The translations under genes and the position numbers were made by a program. Positions 1-7,213 of a DNA stretch of 64,000 nucleotides are shown piece after piece (positions within the stretch are counted from its first letter, which is position 1; the number at the start of each line of letters is the position of its first letter). The notes beneath the pieces were generated by a model. The model saw only the letters and a list, made by a program, of their open reading frames with translations. It did not search any database and had not been told where the DNA came from. The stretch is from Nitrincola lacisaponensis (GTDB lineage Bacteria; Pseudomonadota; Gammaproteobacteria; Pseudomonadales; Balneatricaceae). The DNA is taken from the NCBI RefSeq assembly GCF_000691225.1, contig NZ_JMSZ01000042.1, positions 124,001 to 188,000 on the forward strand, read 5' to 3'.

Positions 1-1
1 A

Positions 2-1552
2 CCGGTACAGATTTTTGGTTTGCATGTGGCCTTCGGCATACTGCTGGCATTTTTGCTGACAGTCACCTTTGTGCCAGCGTATATCATGAGCTTGTCAGAT
101 AAACGCCTGGCTCAGTTGAAAGATCATTCCCTGCAGGAGGATGATAACTCCCGTTTAGGCCGGGCGTTATCCCTGACCGGAAAGCTGTCAGTCAAGTCAG
201 CCAAGCCTCTGCTGGCGATCTTTATGGCGGTGATATTGCTGAGTGCCTGGGGTGTCAGCCAGATTCAGATCAATGACAATCCGGTGCGCTGGTTCAAGTC
301 CGATCATTCCCTGCGCGTGGCTGATCGTGTCATGAACAGTCATTTTTCCGGAACCTATGATGCGTTTCTGGTCTTTGAAAAAAATCTGTCACAGCCTCCG
401 CATGCACAACTGACCACTGAACTGACACGTATTCTGCAGGAAAATCAGGCAACGGCAGAGCAGCAGCTTGCCTTGCAGGAAATGTTGTCAGAGGCCGAAA
501 ATAATGACTTCGACCGCTTCACCAGTGACCTTGGAGCGCTGCTGGATCAGGCATCCTATCTTGATCTGGACAATGAAACCCTGTGGCTGGACCTGTTGGA
601 TGAAGTGGAGCGTATTCAGGTTGAGGTCAAGTATTTCCTTAGCCCGGAAATACTCGACTATATGGACCGACTGATGCAAACACTGCAGCAGAGTGAGGAT
701 GTTGGCAAGGTGAATGGATTGCCCACGTTGGTCAAGACGGTGTTCCGGGAACTGAATGCGGGTGATGATACACACTACCGCCTGCCGGATTCTGCTCGTG
801 GCGTCGCACAAACATTGCTGAGCTTTCAGTCATCACATCGCCCGGATGATCTCTGGAAAATGGTTACACCGGATTATCTTTCCAGCCTTCTGTGGTTCCA
901 GTTGAGCAGTGGCGATAATCAGGATGTCAGTCGGGTGATGCAACAGGTGGCCGATTATATGGCGGAGCACCCTTTACCGGATGGTGTCAGCGCGCACTGG
1001 GCAGGCATGTCCTATATTAATGTGGTGTGGCAGGAGCAGATGGTCAACGGCATGCTCAACAGTCTGATGGGCGCCTTTCTGATGGTGCTGGTTATGATGA
1101 TTGTGCTGTTCCGTTCAATCAAGATCGGGCTGTTAGCCATGCTGCCACTCAGTATCACCATTTTGTTTATTTATGGCCTGATTGGCTGGATTGGCAAGGA
1201 CTACGATATGCCGATTGCGGTGTTATCGGCATTAACCCTGGGACTGTCGGTGGATTTTGCCATCCACTTTCTGGAGCGTGCGAGAGCCATTTACCGTGCA
1301 ACCGGGAGTTGGCCTGCAACGGTGGATGAGGTGTATAAAGGGCCATCACGTGCGATCAGCCGTAATGCTATCGTGATAGCCATCGGCTTTACACCCTTGC
1401 TGCTGGCACCGCTGGTACCCTACATAACGGTCGGCTTTTTCCTGGCAACGATTATGGCAGTTTCCGCGTTGGTCACGATTGTGATTCTACCGGCGGTGAT
1501 TCAGCAAATAAAAGACAAGGACCGCCTGTTTGGCGGTCAACAGGAGGCTTAA
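2..1552 (+). CDS. RND-superfamily (MMPL-type) exporter, C-terminal part; gene begins before the window
   Basis: Inner-membrane exporter of the RND/MMPL superfamily (COG1033 type), probably proton-driven. The frame is open to the window edge, so the N-terminal half is missing and the apparent TTG start at 20 is not the true start. Visible parts: a membrane helix at the left edge, a second helix near residues 65-85, a long helical periplasmic domain, then a cluster of about five helices near residues 345-500. The cluster contains the GLSVDFAIHF signature typical of RND transmembrane segments. It is followed after one base by the LolA-like gene and then the beta-barrel gene, with a good AGGAGG site between. 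This suggests one operon that moves a lipid or hydrophobic substrate toward the outer membrane. The substrate is unknown. Confidence 0.88.
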   Translation, partial: PVQIFGLHVAFGILLAFLLTVTFVPAYIMSLSDKRLAQLKDHSLQEDDNSRLGRALSLTGKLSVKSAKPLLAIFMAVILLSAWGVSQIQINDNPVRWFKSDHSLRVADRVMNSHFSGTYDAFLVFEKNLSQPPHAQLTTELTRILQENQATAEQQLALQEMLSEAENNDFDRFTSDLGALLDQASYLDLDNETLWLDLLDEVERIQVEVKYFLSPEILDYMDRLMQTLQQSEDVGKVNGLPTLVKTVFRELNAGDDTHYRLPDSARGVAQTLLSFQSSHRPDDLWKMVTPDYLSSLLWFQLSSGDNQDVSRVMQQVADYMAEHPLPDGVSAHWAGMSYINVVWQEQMVNGMLNSLMGAFLMVLVMMIVLFRSIKIGLLAMLPLSITILFIYGLIGWIGKDYDMPIAVLSALTLGLSVDFAIHFLERARAIYRATGSWPATVDEVYKGPSRAISRNAIVIAIGFTPLLLAPLVPYITVGFFLATIMAVSALVTIVILPAVIQQIKDKDRLFGGQQEA

Positions 1553-1553
1553 A

Positions 1554-2360
1554 ATGCAATCCTTACTCCGTAACATGGCAACGGCAACCCTGACGGCCTT
1601 GATGAGCATGTCCGTGCTGGCTGCAGATCTGACTGACGTCGATGCGATAGTCGAACGCGCCAATCTGGCCAGTTACTATCCCGGTAATGATGGACGCAGC
1701 GAAGTACGCATGACTATTACCGATGGCCAGGGGCGAGAGCAGCAGCGCCAGTTCACGATCCTGCGCTTGAATGAAGAACCGGGTGGACGGCAACATTTTT
1801 ATGTCGCCTTTAGCCGTCCTGCGGATGTGCGGGATACAGTGTTCATGGTGACTAAAAATGTGGCGCGGGATGATGACCGTTGGCTCTACCTGCCCAGCCT
1901 GGATCTGGTGCGGCGTATCTCGGCTGGAGACAAACGTACCAGCTTTGTGGGCTCACACTTTTTTTATGAAGATGTTTCCGGTCGGCATCCCGGTGAGGAT
2001 ACGCATGTCCTTCTGGAAACCACGGATACGCACTACCTGATTGAAAGCCATCCTAAAGATACCTCTACCGCCGACTTTCACCACTATCGGGTGAATATCA
2101 ACAAGCAGCATTTTTTGCCAGAAAAAATTGAGTATATGGATGCTTCCGGGGCGGTCTATCGTACTGTCGAAGCGCTCGATATTCAGGATGTTGAGGGCTT
2201 TCCAACCGTGATGCGCAGTCGTGTTCAGGATTTGCGCAGCGGTGGTCAAACAGTAATGGAGTTTGGGTTTGTTGCCTATAACCTGGGTTTGCCAGTCGAG
2301 GTGTTCAGCGAACGCTCGCTGCGACGCCAGCCACGTGACTGGCTGAGGAGACCGCAGTAA
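1554..2360 (+). CDS. Periplasmic outer-membrane lipoprotein-sorting-like (LolA-like) protein
   Basis: 268-residue secreted protein with an N-terminal signal peptide (hydrophobic stretch ending SVLAADLTD, cleavage probably after Ala near residue 24). The body has the LolA-like fold signature seen in partners of MMPL exporters (COG2834-type outer-membrane lipoprotein-sorting proteins), for example the block RWLYLPSLDLVRRIS followed by SFVGSHFFYEDV. The start at 1554 is chosen because AGGAGG lies 7 bases upstream and the signal peptide begins there; an in-frame GTG at 1530 lies inside the preceding gene. It probably shuttles a hydrophobic cargo between the exporter and the outer-membrane protein. 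Its stop codon overlaps the start of the next gene (TAATG). Confidence 0.85.
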   Translation: MQSLLRNMATATLTALMSMSVLAADLTDVDAIVERANLASYYPGNDGRSEVRMTITDGQGREQQRQFTILRLNEEPGGRQHFYVAFSRPADVRDTVFMVTKNVARDDDRWLYLPSLDLVRRISAGDKRTSFVGSHFFYEDVSGRHPGEDTHVLLETTDTHYLIESHPKDTSTADFHHYRVNINKQHFLPEKIEYMDASGAVYRTVEALDIQDVEGFPTVMRSRVQDLRSGGQTVMEFGFVAYNLGLPVEVFSERSLRRQPRDWLRRPQ

Positions 2361-3646
2361 TGCGGTGGTACGGCTGGCTTGCGACGGCGTGTGCCTGTGT
2401 CTCTCTTTCACAGGTGGCCGCAGACGATTGGGGCGATCCCTGGGCAGAAGAGGAGTCCTCTTCGGGATTCGTCGTACATGGCTTTTACGAGATGGCTGCC
2501 GGTGGACGTATTCATCGTGATCCTTTGTTGGGGCGCGACATGACCCTTGGAGAAGGGCGTGCCCGTGTTGAGATGAGTGACTATCTGGGGGATCTGCGCT
2601 GGAGCCTGAAAACTGATCTCTACGCTGATGGTGTAGAAGACAAGCAGCGCCTGGACCTGCGTGAAGCCCTGATCGACTTTCAGGTCGGTCAGAATATGGA
2701 TGTCCGTCTGGGGCAGCAAGTGCTGACCTGGGGAACGGGTGACATGCTGTTTCTGAACGATCTGTTTGCCAAAGACTGGCAATCCTATTTTTCCGGGCGG
2801 GATGACGAGTATCTGAAAGCACCGGCTACCAGTGCCAAGGTCAGCTATTTTACTGAATCGGTTAATCTGGATCTGGTGTGGACACCAGAGTTCCAGCCGG
2901 ACCGGTATATCCGGGGTGACAGATTCAGCTATTTCTCAGCCATGAGCGGAACACAGATGGCGGCCCCCGAGGGACGTATCCGGCCACAGTCACGTGATCG
3001 CTGGGGACGCGAGAGTCAGTGGGCGGCACGCCTGTATGGTACGCATGAAGCGACTGAATGGGCGTTATATGCCTACCGTGGGTATTGGACTCAGCCGCTG
3101 GGAATGACGACGACAGGTGACGCTTTTTTTCCGCGCCTGGATGTCTATGGTGCCAGCCTGCGTACCCCTTTTAAGGGGGGCATCGCGAATGCTGAGCTGG
3201 CCTGGTATGAAGGCAGTGATTCGGCTGGCGATCATCCTGGCTTGCCCAATGATCAACTGAGGTTCTTGCTGGGCTATGATCGCGAGTTAAGACCAAACTT
3301 TAACGCTGCTGTGCAATATTATCTGGAGTGGACACAGGACTACAGTGGATTGAAATCCACCTGGCCCGTTGCAGACGGACGCTATCGACCTGATGAATAC
3401 CGCCATTTGCTGACCTTGCGTTTGACACAGCGGCTACGCCAGGACAATCTGACACTCTCGCTGTTCAGTTACTGGTCCCCCAGTGATCGTGATTATTACC
3501 TCAGACCTTCGGTGAACTATCGTGTTGATGATCATTGGACATTGACGCTAGGGGGAAATCTGTTTGGTGGCAAAAAGAGCCATACCTTTTTTGGCCAGTT
3601 TGAGGACGCTTCCAACCTCTATGCGCGACTGCGTTACAGCTACTGA
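2360..3646 (+). CDS. Outer-membrane beta-barrel protein, DUF1302-like
   Basis: 428 residues with a signal peptide (cleavage probably after QVAA) and many alternating amphipathic strands that end in the aromatic C-terminus LRYSY typical of outer-membrane barrels. The block LGQQVLTWGTGDMLFLND resembles proteins of the DUF1302/alginate-export-like group that sit beside RND exporters and LolA-like proteins. It is the third gene of the operon (4-base overlap with the preceding gene) and is likely the outer-membrane endpoint of the export route. A decayed copy of two parts of this gene (the region at 3236-3258 and the last 50 bases) lies at 24435-24515, beyond the far end of the integron. Family name moderately sure, barrel nature sure. 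Confidence 0.8.
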   Translation: MRWYGWLATACACVSLSQVAADDWGDPWAEEESSSGFVVHGFYEMAAGGRIHRDPLLGRDMTLGEGRARVEMSDYLGDLRWSLKTDLYADGVEDKQRLDLREALIDFQVGQNMDVRLGQQVLTWGTGDMLFLNDLFAKDWQSYFSGRDDEYLKAPATSAKVSYFTESVNLDLVWTPEFQPDRYIRGDRFSYFSAMSGTQMAAPEGRIRPQSRDRWGRESQWAARLYGTHEATEWALYAYRGYWTQPLGMTTTGDAFFPRLDVYGASLRTPFKGGIANAELAWYEGSDSAGDHPGLPNDQLRFLLGYDRELRPNFNAAVQYYLEWTQDYSGLKSTWPVADGRYRPDEYRHLLTLRLTQRLRQDNLTLSLFSYWSPSDRDYYLRPSVNYRVDDHWTLTLGGNLFGGKKSHTFFGQFEDASNLYARLRYSY

Positions 3647-3762
3647 AAGGTTTGCAGTTCTGATATTCGGGGGTATAGTGTCACGACATCACCCAGCTCT
3701 GACGCTGCCTCGGATGCCGCAATCGACTTGCTGCGTTATGGGCGGTAGCGTGCCTGGAGGCT

Positions 3763-4541
3763 TTAGGTCGCCTGACTCAAGCGGGAAAATGGGCTCTGAA
3801 CGGCATTCCCGCCCATTTGTAGTACATGAGTATAAATCTGCGTTGTTTTTACATCCGTATGACCCAACTGGTCCTGGACAGTACGAATATCCGCACCTGA
3901 ACCCAGTAAATGCGTTGCAAATGAGTGCCTCAGGGTGTGTGGCGTGACCGATTTTTTAATATCAGCCTCACGTGCGGCCACGCGAACAGCCTTCTGAACC
4001 CCTGTCTCATCAATGTGATGGCGTCGAGTCAAGCCGCTTTCCGGGTCAATACTGAGACGCGCCGACGGAAAAAGATACTGCCAATCCAGAGATTTACTGG
4101 CTGTTTGATATTTATGGCGCAGAGTATGGGGCATCCAGACTCCCTGAAATTCGGGTTTTTTCACATCGATCCGCAGATAGCTATCGACTTTGGTCACTTG
4201 AGCGCGCAAATCAGTCTTTAGCTCGGGCGCCAATGTCACAGTACGGTGTTTGCCACCCTTGCCGTTCCAAACGCGAATACAGCAGTAATCGAAATCAATA
4301 TCTTTAACTCGCAGACGAACCGCTTCCATTAACCTGAGACCACTGCCATACATCAGCGCCGCCGGCAGATAATATTCTACTCTCAATGCAACGAAGAAAC
4401 GGGCGATTTCGTCAGGCGTAAGTACCACCGGAAGCTTGCGAGGACGCTGATCCAGTGAAGATAAGTTTCGATGGTGCGCTTGGCGTAACGGCGACGCAAC
4501 ATCTCTTGGTGAACGCTCTGAAGGAAGGGTGACTGGCGCAT
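3763..4541 (-). pseudogene. intI: Integron integrase intI, broken by an internal deletion with frameshift
   Basis: Tyrosine recombinase of the integron integrase class. The C-terminal catalytic part (from 4428 leftwards) is intact: LTPDEIARF, the first catalytic Arg in GSGLRLMEA, the active-site Lys region GKGGKHR, the IntI-specific insert WQYLFPS...GLTRRHH, HTLRHSFATHLL with the His and Arg, LGHTDVKTT, and the nucleophile Tyr in IYTHV. The N-terminus is also typical (RRRYAKRTIETYLHWI, read from ATG 4541 after an AGGA site). At about 4447-4455 the YLHWI codons run directly into the QRPRKLPVVLTPDE region in another frame. About 60 residues of the core-binding domain are therefore missing and the frame is shifted. 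Family proteins are about 320-340 residues. Unlikely to be functional. Confidence 0.92.
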
Positions 4542-4562
4542 AAAATTCCTTTTTGCTTGCCG

Positions 4563-4582
4563 TACTGTTTTTTTATACAGTG
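4563..4582 (-). promoter_or_regulatory. LexA box overlapping the intI promoter
   Basis: The sequence reads TACTGTTTTTTTATACAGTG, with the perfect CTGT-N8-ACAG core at 4565-4580. On the minus strand a -35-like TTGGAT (about 4600) is followed after 17 bases by TGTATA at the edge of the box, so LexA would cover the integrase promoter. SOS control of integron integrases by LexA is established in other integrons. Here the box survives although the gene is broken. On the plus strand a TATAAT at 4591-4596 could be the -10 of a cassette promoter, but its -35 is poor. Confidence 0.8.
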
Positions 4583-4708
4583 TATTTCCGTATAATATCC
4601 AACACAAGGAAATTTTTCGTATTTTTAAGTCATGTTTTTATATCTTTTTTGCATAAGCGAGAGGTGACGGGGGTTCCCGATCCTGTTATAAAGACAGGTA
4701 AATGTGAA

Positions 4709-4750
4709 AGAAGGAAAGTTTCCGCATTTAAATACGGAAGCTTTCCTTCT
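4709..4750. other. Long hairpin just upstream of the attI crossover
   Basis: AGAAGGAAAGTTTCCG (4709-4724) pairs with CGGAAGCTTTCCTTCT (4735-4750) across a 10-base AT-rich loop. All 16 positions pair, one as a G-U wobble in RNA. It lies 10 bases before the first cassette boundary, between any promoter in the intI region and the first cassette. There is no good U-run, so a terminator is uncertain; it may be an attenuator, an mRNA-stability stem, or part of attI architecture. Confidence 0.6.
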
Positions 4751-4759
4751 AATAATATT

Positions 4760-4766
4760 GTTATGC
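4760..4766 (+). other. attI core / boundary of first cassette
   Basis: GTTATGC core site (GTTRRRY). It is taken as the attI crossover because GTTATGCA is the exact reverse complement of the R'' heptamer region TGCATAAC of attC1 at 5716-5723, as expected for the start of cassette 1. The attI site would extend upstream toward 4600. Confidence 0.75.
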
Positions 4767-4770
4767 AATA

Positions 4771-5712
4771 ATGAGTATGGAGGTTAAATTGTCTCTTCTC
4801 CAACAAATTCAAGAATCCGTGGTTCAAGAAGGAGCTGATCTTGGTTCAATTCTTTTAAAGTTACGCTTACTGGCTGCAAGGCTTGGTAGTGATACTCTTG
4901 AAGAATGGGTGAAACATGAATCTGAAGGGTATCCAATGGATGCGAATGTTCCTGATTACCGAATTGTTGGTGTCACCTACCGAGGTACTTTTTCGGGTCC
5001 ATTTGGCTCTGGTATCAAGAATGCTCAAATACCGCCTTACCTCATCGAAAAACACGCAGGCGAAAGTTGGACGAAGTATGAAGTTCGAGAAAGCATCGCT
5101 GCCGTGGATGAAATGGTTAGAAGACAGACCTCGGATGGTGGGGATTTTGGTATTGATGCATCAAATTTAATTCTGCTGCTTCAAGGGAAGATCTATAAAG
5201 GTTACGCCTGCAATGATGTAAGCGGATTAATTTCCCCAACGTCGTTCTACGAAATACAGCAGGCCGTTCGTAGCCGTATTTTGGAACTAACTATTGAGTT
5301 TGAGAGGTCAGTGCCTGGTTCTGTTCATGTGGCATTTGGAACCACAAAAACTGAAAAGAAAGATGTTGAGCAAGTTCAACAGATCTCACAACAAATTATT
5401 TATGGAAACGTCTCAACAGCAGTAGCTGGTGGTTCTGGTTCTAGAATTTCCGTTGCAGTCAACGAAAGAGACGGCCAGTCTTTTATTGAACACCTCGTTA
5501 AGTCTGGCATCCCAGAAAAAGATGCTTCTGAATTAGCTGAAATTATTGCTACGGAAGAGCCATCTAGCGTTGAAGAGCCCTTTGGTCAACAAGCCAAGAA
5601 ATGGCTAGGCTCTAATCTCAAAAAGGCGGCTGAAGGTACATGGAGCGTAGGCGTTTCAGTGGCTACAAAGGTTCTTACCGAGGCAGCACTTAAATATTAC
5701 GGTCTCAAGTAG
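4771..5712 (+). CDS. AbiTii-family abortive-infection protein (cassette 1)
   Basis: 313 residues. The first half matches what I know of the AbiTii domain: a helical start LLQQIQESVVQEGADLGSIL, then LRLLAARLG, LEEWVKHESEGYP, DYRIVGVTYRGTFSGPFGS and a later YKGYACND block. AbiTii names a domain found in abortive phage-infection proteins; its mechanism is not settled. The C-terminal part (residues about 200-313) is less conserved, with the charged block EKKDVEQVQQ and a final amphipathic segment that could touch membrane or partners. The gene starts 5 bases after the attI core, so it is in the position that integron promoters express best and is the cassette inserted last. There is no partner gene in the cassette, so it probably acts alone. 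Confidence 0.75.
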   Translation: MSMEVKLSLLQQIQESVVQEGADLGSILLKLRLLAARLGSDTLEEWVKHESEGYPMDANVPDYRIVGVTYRGTFSGPFGSGIKNAQIPPYLIEKHAGESWTKYEVRESIAAVDEMVRRQTSDGGDFGIDASNLILLLQGKIYKGYACNDVSGLISPTSFYEIQQAVRSRILELTIEFERSVPGSVHVAFGTTKTEKKDVEQVQQISQQIIYGNVSTAVAGGSGSRISVAVNERDGQSFIEHLVKSGIPEKDASELAEIIATEEPSSVEEPFGQQAKKWLGSNLKKAAEGTWSVGVSVATKVLTEAALKYYGLK

Positions 5713-5716
5713 AAAT

Positions 5717-5788
5717 GCATAACAAATTGCTGCACACGGAAAAATTACTCGCTGCGCTCGCTATTTTCCGGTGAGCAAAGCGTTAGGT
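5717..5788 (+). other. attC1 (end of cassette 1)
   Basis: R'' GCATAAC at 5717-5723, R' GTTAGGT at 5782-5788, with complementary arms between (CGGAAAAATTA against ATTTTCCG). It is nearly the same as attC14 (14225-14296). Confidence 0.9.
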
Positions 5789-5795
5789 GTACGCA

Positions 5796-6062
5796 ATGCT
5801 TGACCCACTTAATCGGATGAGCAGAATGATTCCAGACAATGCACCTAAACCTTTTGTGTTGGGCATTCTCCTTTGGTTTATAGCAGCTGCGCTCATGTTG
5901 TTGGCCTTTGGGCTAACTCAGCTAGATTGGACAGCTCTTTACAAAGTAGTTTTCTCGCTAATGCTTTTAGTAATTATAGGTTTCATGGCGTGTGTGGTGT
6001 GGTTTCTTGTCGAACTCATCACAGGCCGAAAAACACCGTGGAGAAGTCGTGAAAACACCTAA
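5796..6062 (+). CDS. Small membrane protein, two predicted helices (cassette 2)
   Basis: 88 residues from ATG 5796 (an in-frame GTG at 5787 lies in the attC core and is less likely). Two hydrophobic helices are visible, about residues 20-42 (FVLGILLWFIAAALMLLAFG) and 49-75 (VVFSLMLLVIIGFMACVVWF), with short polar ends. No family recognised. The stop lies inside the R'' heptamer of attC2. Small two-helix proteins are frequent in cassettes; a role as a toxin, an immunity protein or a transporter modulator cannot be told from sequence. Confidence 0.6.
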   Translation: MLDPLNRMSRMIPDNAPKPFVLGILLWFIAAALMLLAFGLTQLDWTALYKVVFSLMLLVIIGFMACVVWFLVELITGRKTPWRSRENT

Positions 6063-6135
6063 CCAAACGCAGCACTACGCAGCCGTCGGCTGCCGGACGC
6101 TCGCAAGCTCGCGCCGGTGTGCTTAGGCGTTAGCA
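6057..6135 (+). other. attC2 (end of cassette 2)
   Basis: R'' ACCTAAC at 6057-6063 is complementary to the cassette 2 start GTTAGGT. R' GTTAGCA is at 6129-6135. The centre is GC-rich and palindromic (GCCGTCGGC, GCTCGCAAGCTCGC). Confidence 0.88.
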
Positions 6136-6151
6136 GTGAATCATACCCACT

Positions 6152-6187
6152 TTCTTGCTAAATGAGTAAAAAGGGTATAATTTATAC
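6152..6187 (+). promoter_or_regulatory. Promoter and probable autoregulatory operator of brnTA
   Basis: The -10 TATAAT at 6176-6181 has an 18-base spacer from a -35-like TTCTTG (6152-6157). The near-palindrome GTATAATTTATAC (6175-6187) covers the -10, a likely BrnA/BrnT operator. Transcription would begin about 8 bases before the brnT ATG, so the message may be almost leaderless. Confidence 0.6.
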
Positions 6188-6195
6188 TCGTGAAT

Positions 6196-6453
6196 ATGTT
6201 TGAATTTGATGATGAAAAAAGCCAAGCGAACCTCTACAAGCATGGAATTGATTTCCATGATGCACAGGTCTTGTGGCAAGACCAAGATTTACTAGAGATT
6301 CAAGCTAAGTCAGATGATGAACCTCGTTACCTCGTCATTGGTCTTATAGATGATAAGCACTGGTCTGCTGTGATCACTTACCGAGGTGAAAAAATACGGA
6401 TTATTTCGGTAAGACGTTCGCGCAATAGAGAGGTAGAGTTGTATGAAAGCTAA
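6196..6453 (+). CDS. brnT: BrnT-type ribonuclease toxin (cassette 3)
   Basis: 85 residues from ATG 6196 (GTG 6190 is possible). It has the BrnT hallmarks: FEFDDEKSQANLYKHGIDFHDA near the start, RYLVIGLIDDKHWSAVITYR in the centre and the C-terminal RIISVRRSRNREVELY. BrnT is a RelE-fold RNase that inhibits translation and is neutralised by BrnA. Toxin-first order and an 11-base overlap with the antitoxin are usual for brnTA. It has its own promoter, so this cassette does not depend on an integron promoter and helps keep the array in the chromosome. Confidence 0.9.
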   Translation: MFEFDDEKSQANLYKHGIDFHDAQVLWQDQDLLEIQAKSDDEPRYLVIGLIDDKHWSAVITYRGEKIRIISVRRSRNREVELYES

Positions 6454-6712
6454 AGAATTTGATTCAAAGTTTGATGAGTGTGTAGAGGACATCATTGACG
6501 ATCTTGATGTAACAACCGCACGTCGAGTGAATCATGAAGCAAAGCGCATTAATGTTGATTTTCCTGCTTGGGTAGTAGAGTCGCTTGATCGCGAAGCTGC
6601 TCGAATAGGAGTCACTCGCCAATCCATTATTAAAGTTTGGCTAGTCGAGCGCTTGCGTGCTGAAGCTGCTAACAAGCCGCTGAAAAGTGACACCGCGAGC
6701 GGTGCCCTTTAG
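6443..6712 (+). CDS. brnA: BrnA-type CopG/RHH antitoxin with attC-encoded tail (cassette 3)
   Basis: 89 residues. A ribbon-helix-helix region is visible as VNVDF-like INVDFPAWVVESLDREAARIGVTRQ, preceded by an acidic, helical N-terminus (ECVEDIIDDLDV). It binds BrnT and represses the operon. The start overlaps brnT. The reading frame runs through R'' of attC3: the last dozen or so residues (NKPLKSDTASGAL) are encoded by the recombination site itself, so the C-terminus depends on which attC closes the cassette. Confidence 0.9.
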   Translation: MKAKEFDSKFDECVEDIIDDLDVTTARRVNHEAKRINVDFPAWVVESLDREAARIGVTRQSIIKVWLVERLRAEAANKPLKSDTASGAL

Positions 6713-6725
6713 CGGAGCGTTATGT
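6667..6725 (+). other. attC3 (end of cassette 3)
   Basis: R'' TGCTAAC at 6667-6673 is complementary to the cassette start GTTAGCA. R' GTTATGT is at 6719-6725. Short type, 59 bases; it contains the brnA stop codon. Confidence 0.88.
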
Positions 6726-6749
6726 TTCCTTAGGCATGGAGGCAATATC

Positions 6750-7112
6750 ATGACAACAGGGCTTGAAAACGGAATCATCGTTCACCTATTTAAGCATAGC
6801 TATGCCTCATTTAATAAAGCTATGAAGGATGCTGGTATCGAATATTACGGATTGGCGGCACTATCCTTCAAACCACAAGCTTCAGGGTTTACAGAATTTG
6901 TACAGGCGTTTTCAGAGTCCATGCCCTGGAATTCTCTTGCTAAGGTAATTGTTGCATGGATCGACGCTAGAGCGAGCCGGGAAGTGATAATAACAACAAG
7001 AGATAGCAAGGTGGTTCATATGAAAGGCTACGGTATTAAGGAGGTCGAAAGGCTGCTTAATAATACAAAGTCAATTACCGTTGTAGATACGGATCCTGAA
7101 AATGAAACATAA
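6750..7112 (+). CDS. Hypothetical protein (cassette 4)
   Basis: 120 residues from ATG 6750, chosen because a GGAGG site lies about 8 bases upstream (6738-6742); the longer frame from 6687 starts inside attC3. Pattern: a soluble alpha/beta domain with W(N)SLAKVIVAWIDARASREVIITTRD, then KVVHMKGYGIKEVERLL, and a strand SITVVDTD. This resembles small effector-associated domains, which have a helix with WxxxR followed by strands and a G-x-x-x-E-V-x-x-L-L end, but I do not make that assignment. The cassette has no other gene. Confidence 0.6.
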   Translation: MTTGLENGIIVHLFKHSYASFNKAMKDAGIEYYGLAALSFKPQASGFTEFVQAFSESMPWNSLAKVIVAWIDARASREVIITTRDSKVVHMKGYGIKEVERLLNNTKSITVVDTDPENET

Positions 7113-7196
7113 CAAAGTGGTGTTGTTCGCCGCTATCGCGGCTGGGACCTCCACTACGCTGGCGCTTCGTTCCGGCCCCAAACCACGGCGTTATAT
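7107..7196 (+). other. attC4 (end of cassette 4)
   Basis: R'' ACATAAC at 7107-7113 is complementary to the cassette start GTTATGT. R' GTTATAT is at 7190-7196. The spacer is long and GC-rich. Confidence 0.88.
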
Positions 7197-7213
7197 TAAG
7201 TTGAGATTTTAAA

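Noticed and set aside
1953-2822. 289-residue minus-strand frame
   Set aside because: Antisense to the LolA-like and beta-barrel genes, composition of a shadow frame (Arg, Pro, His rich), no ribosome site or known motif.
4383-4607. Separate 74-residue gene upstream of the integrase frame
   Set aside because: It is the N-terminal part of the broken intI; the first 22 codons before ATG 4541 cover the LexA box and are not coding.
4542-4770. Riboswitch-type aptamer before the AbiTii gene
   Set aside because: The stem is a simple hairpin without conserved aptamer elements that I can recognise.
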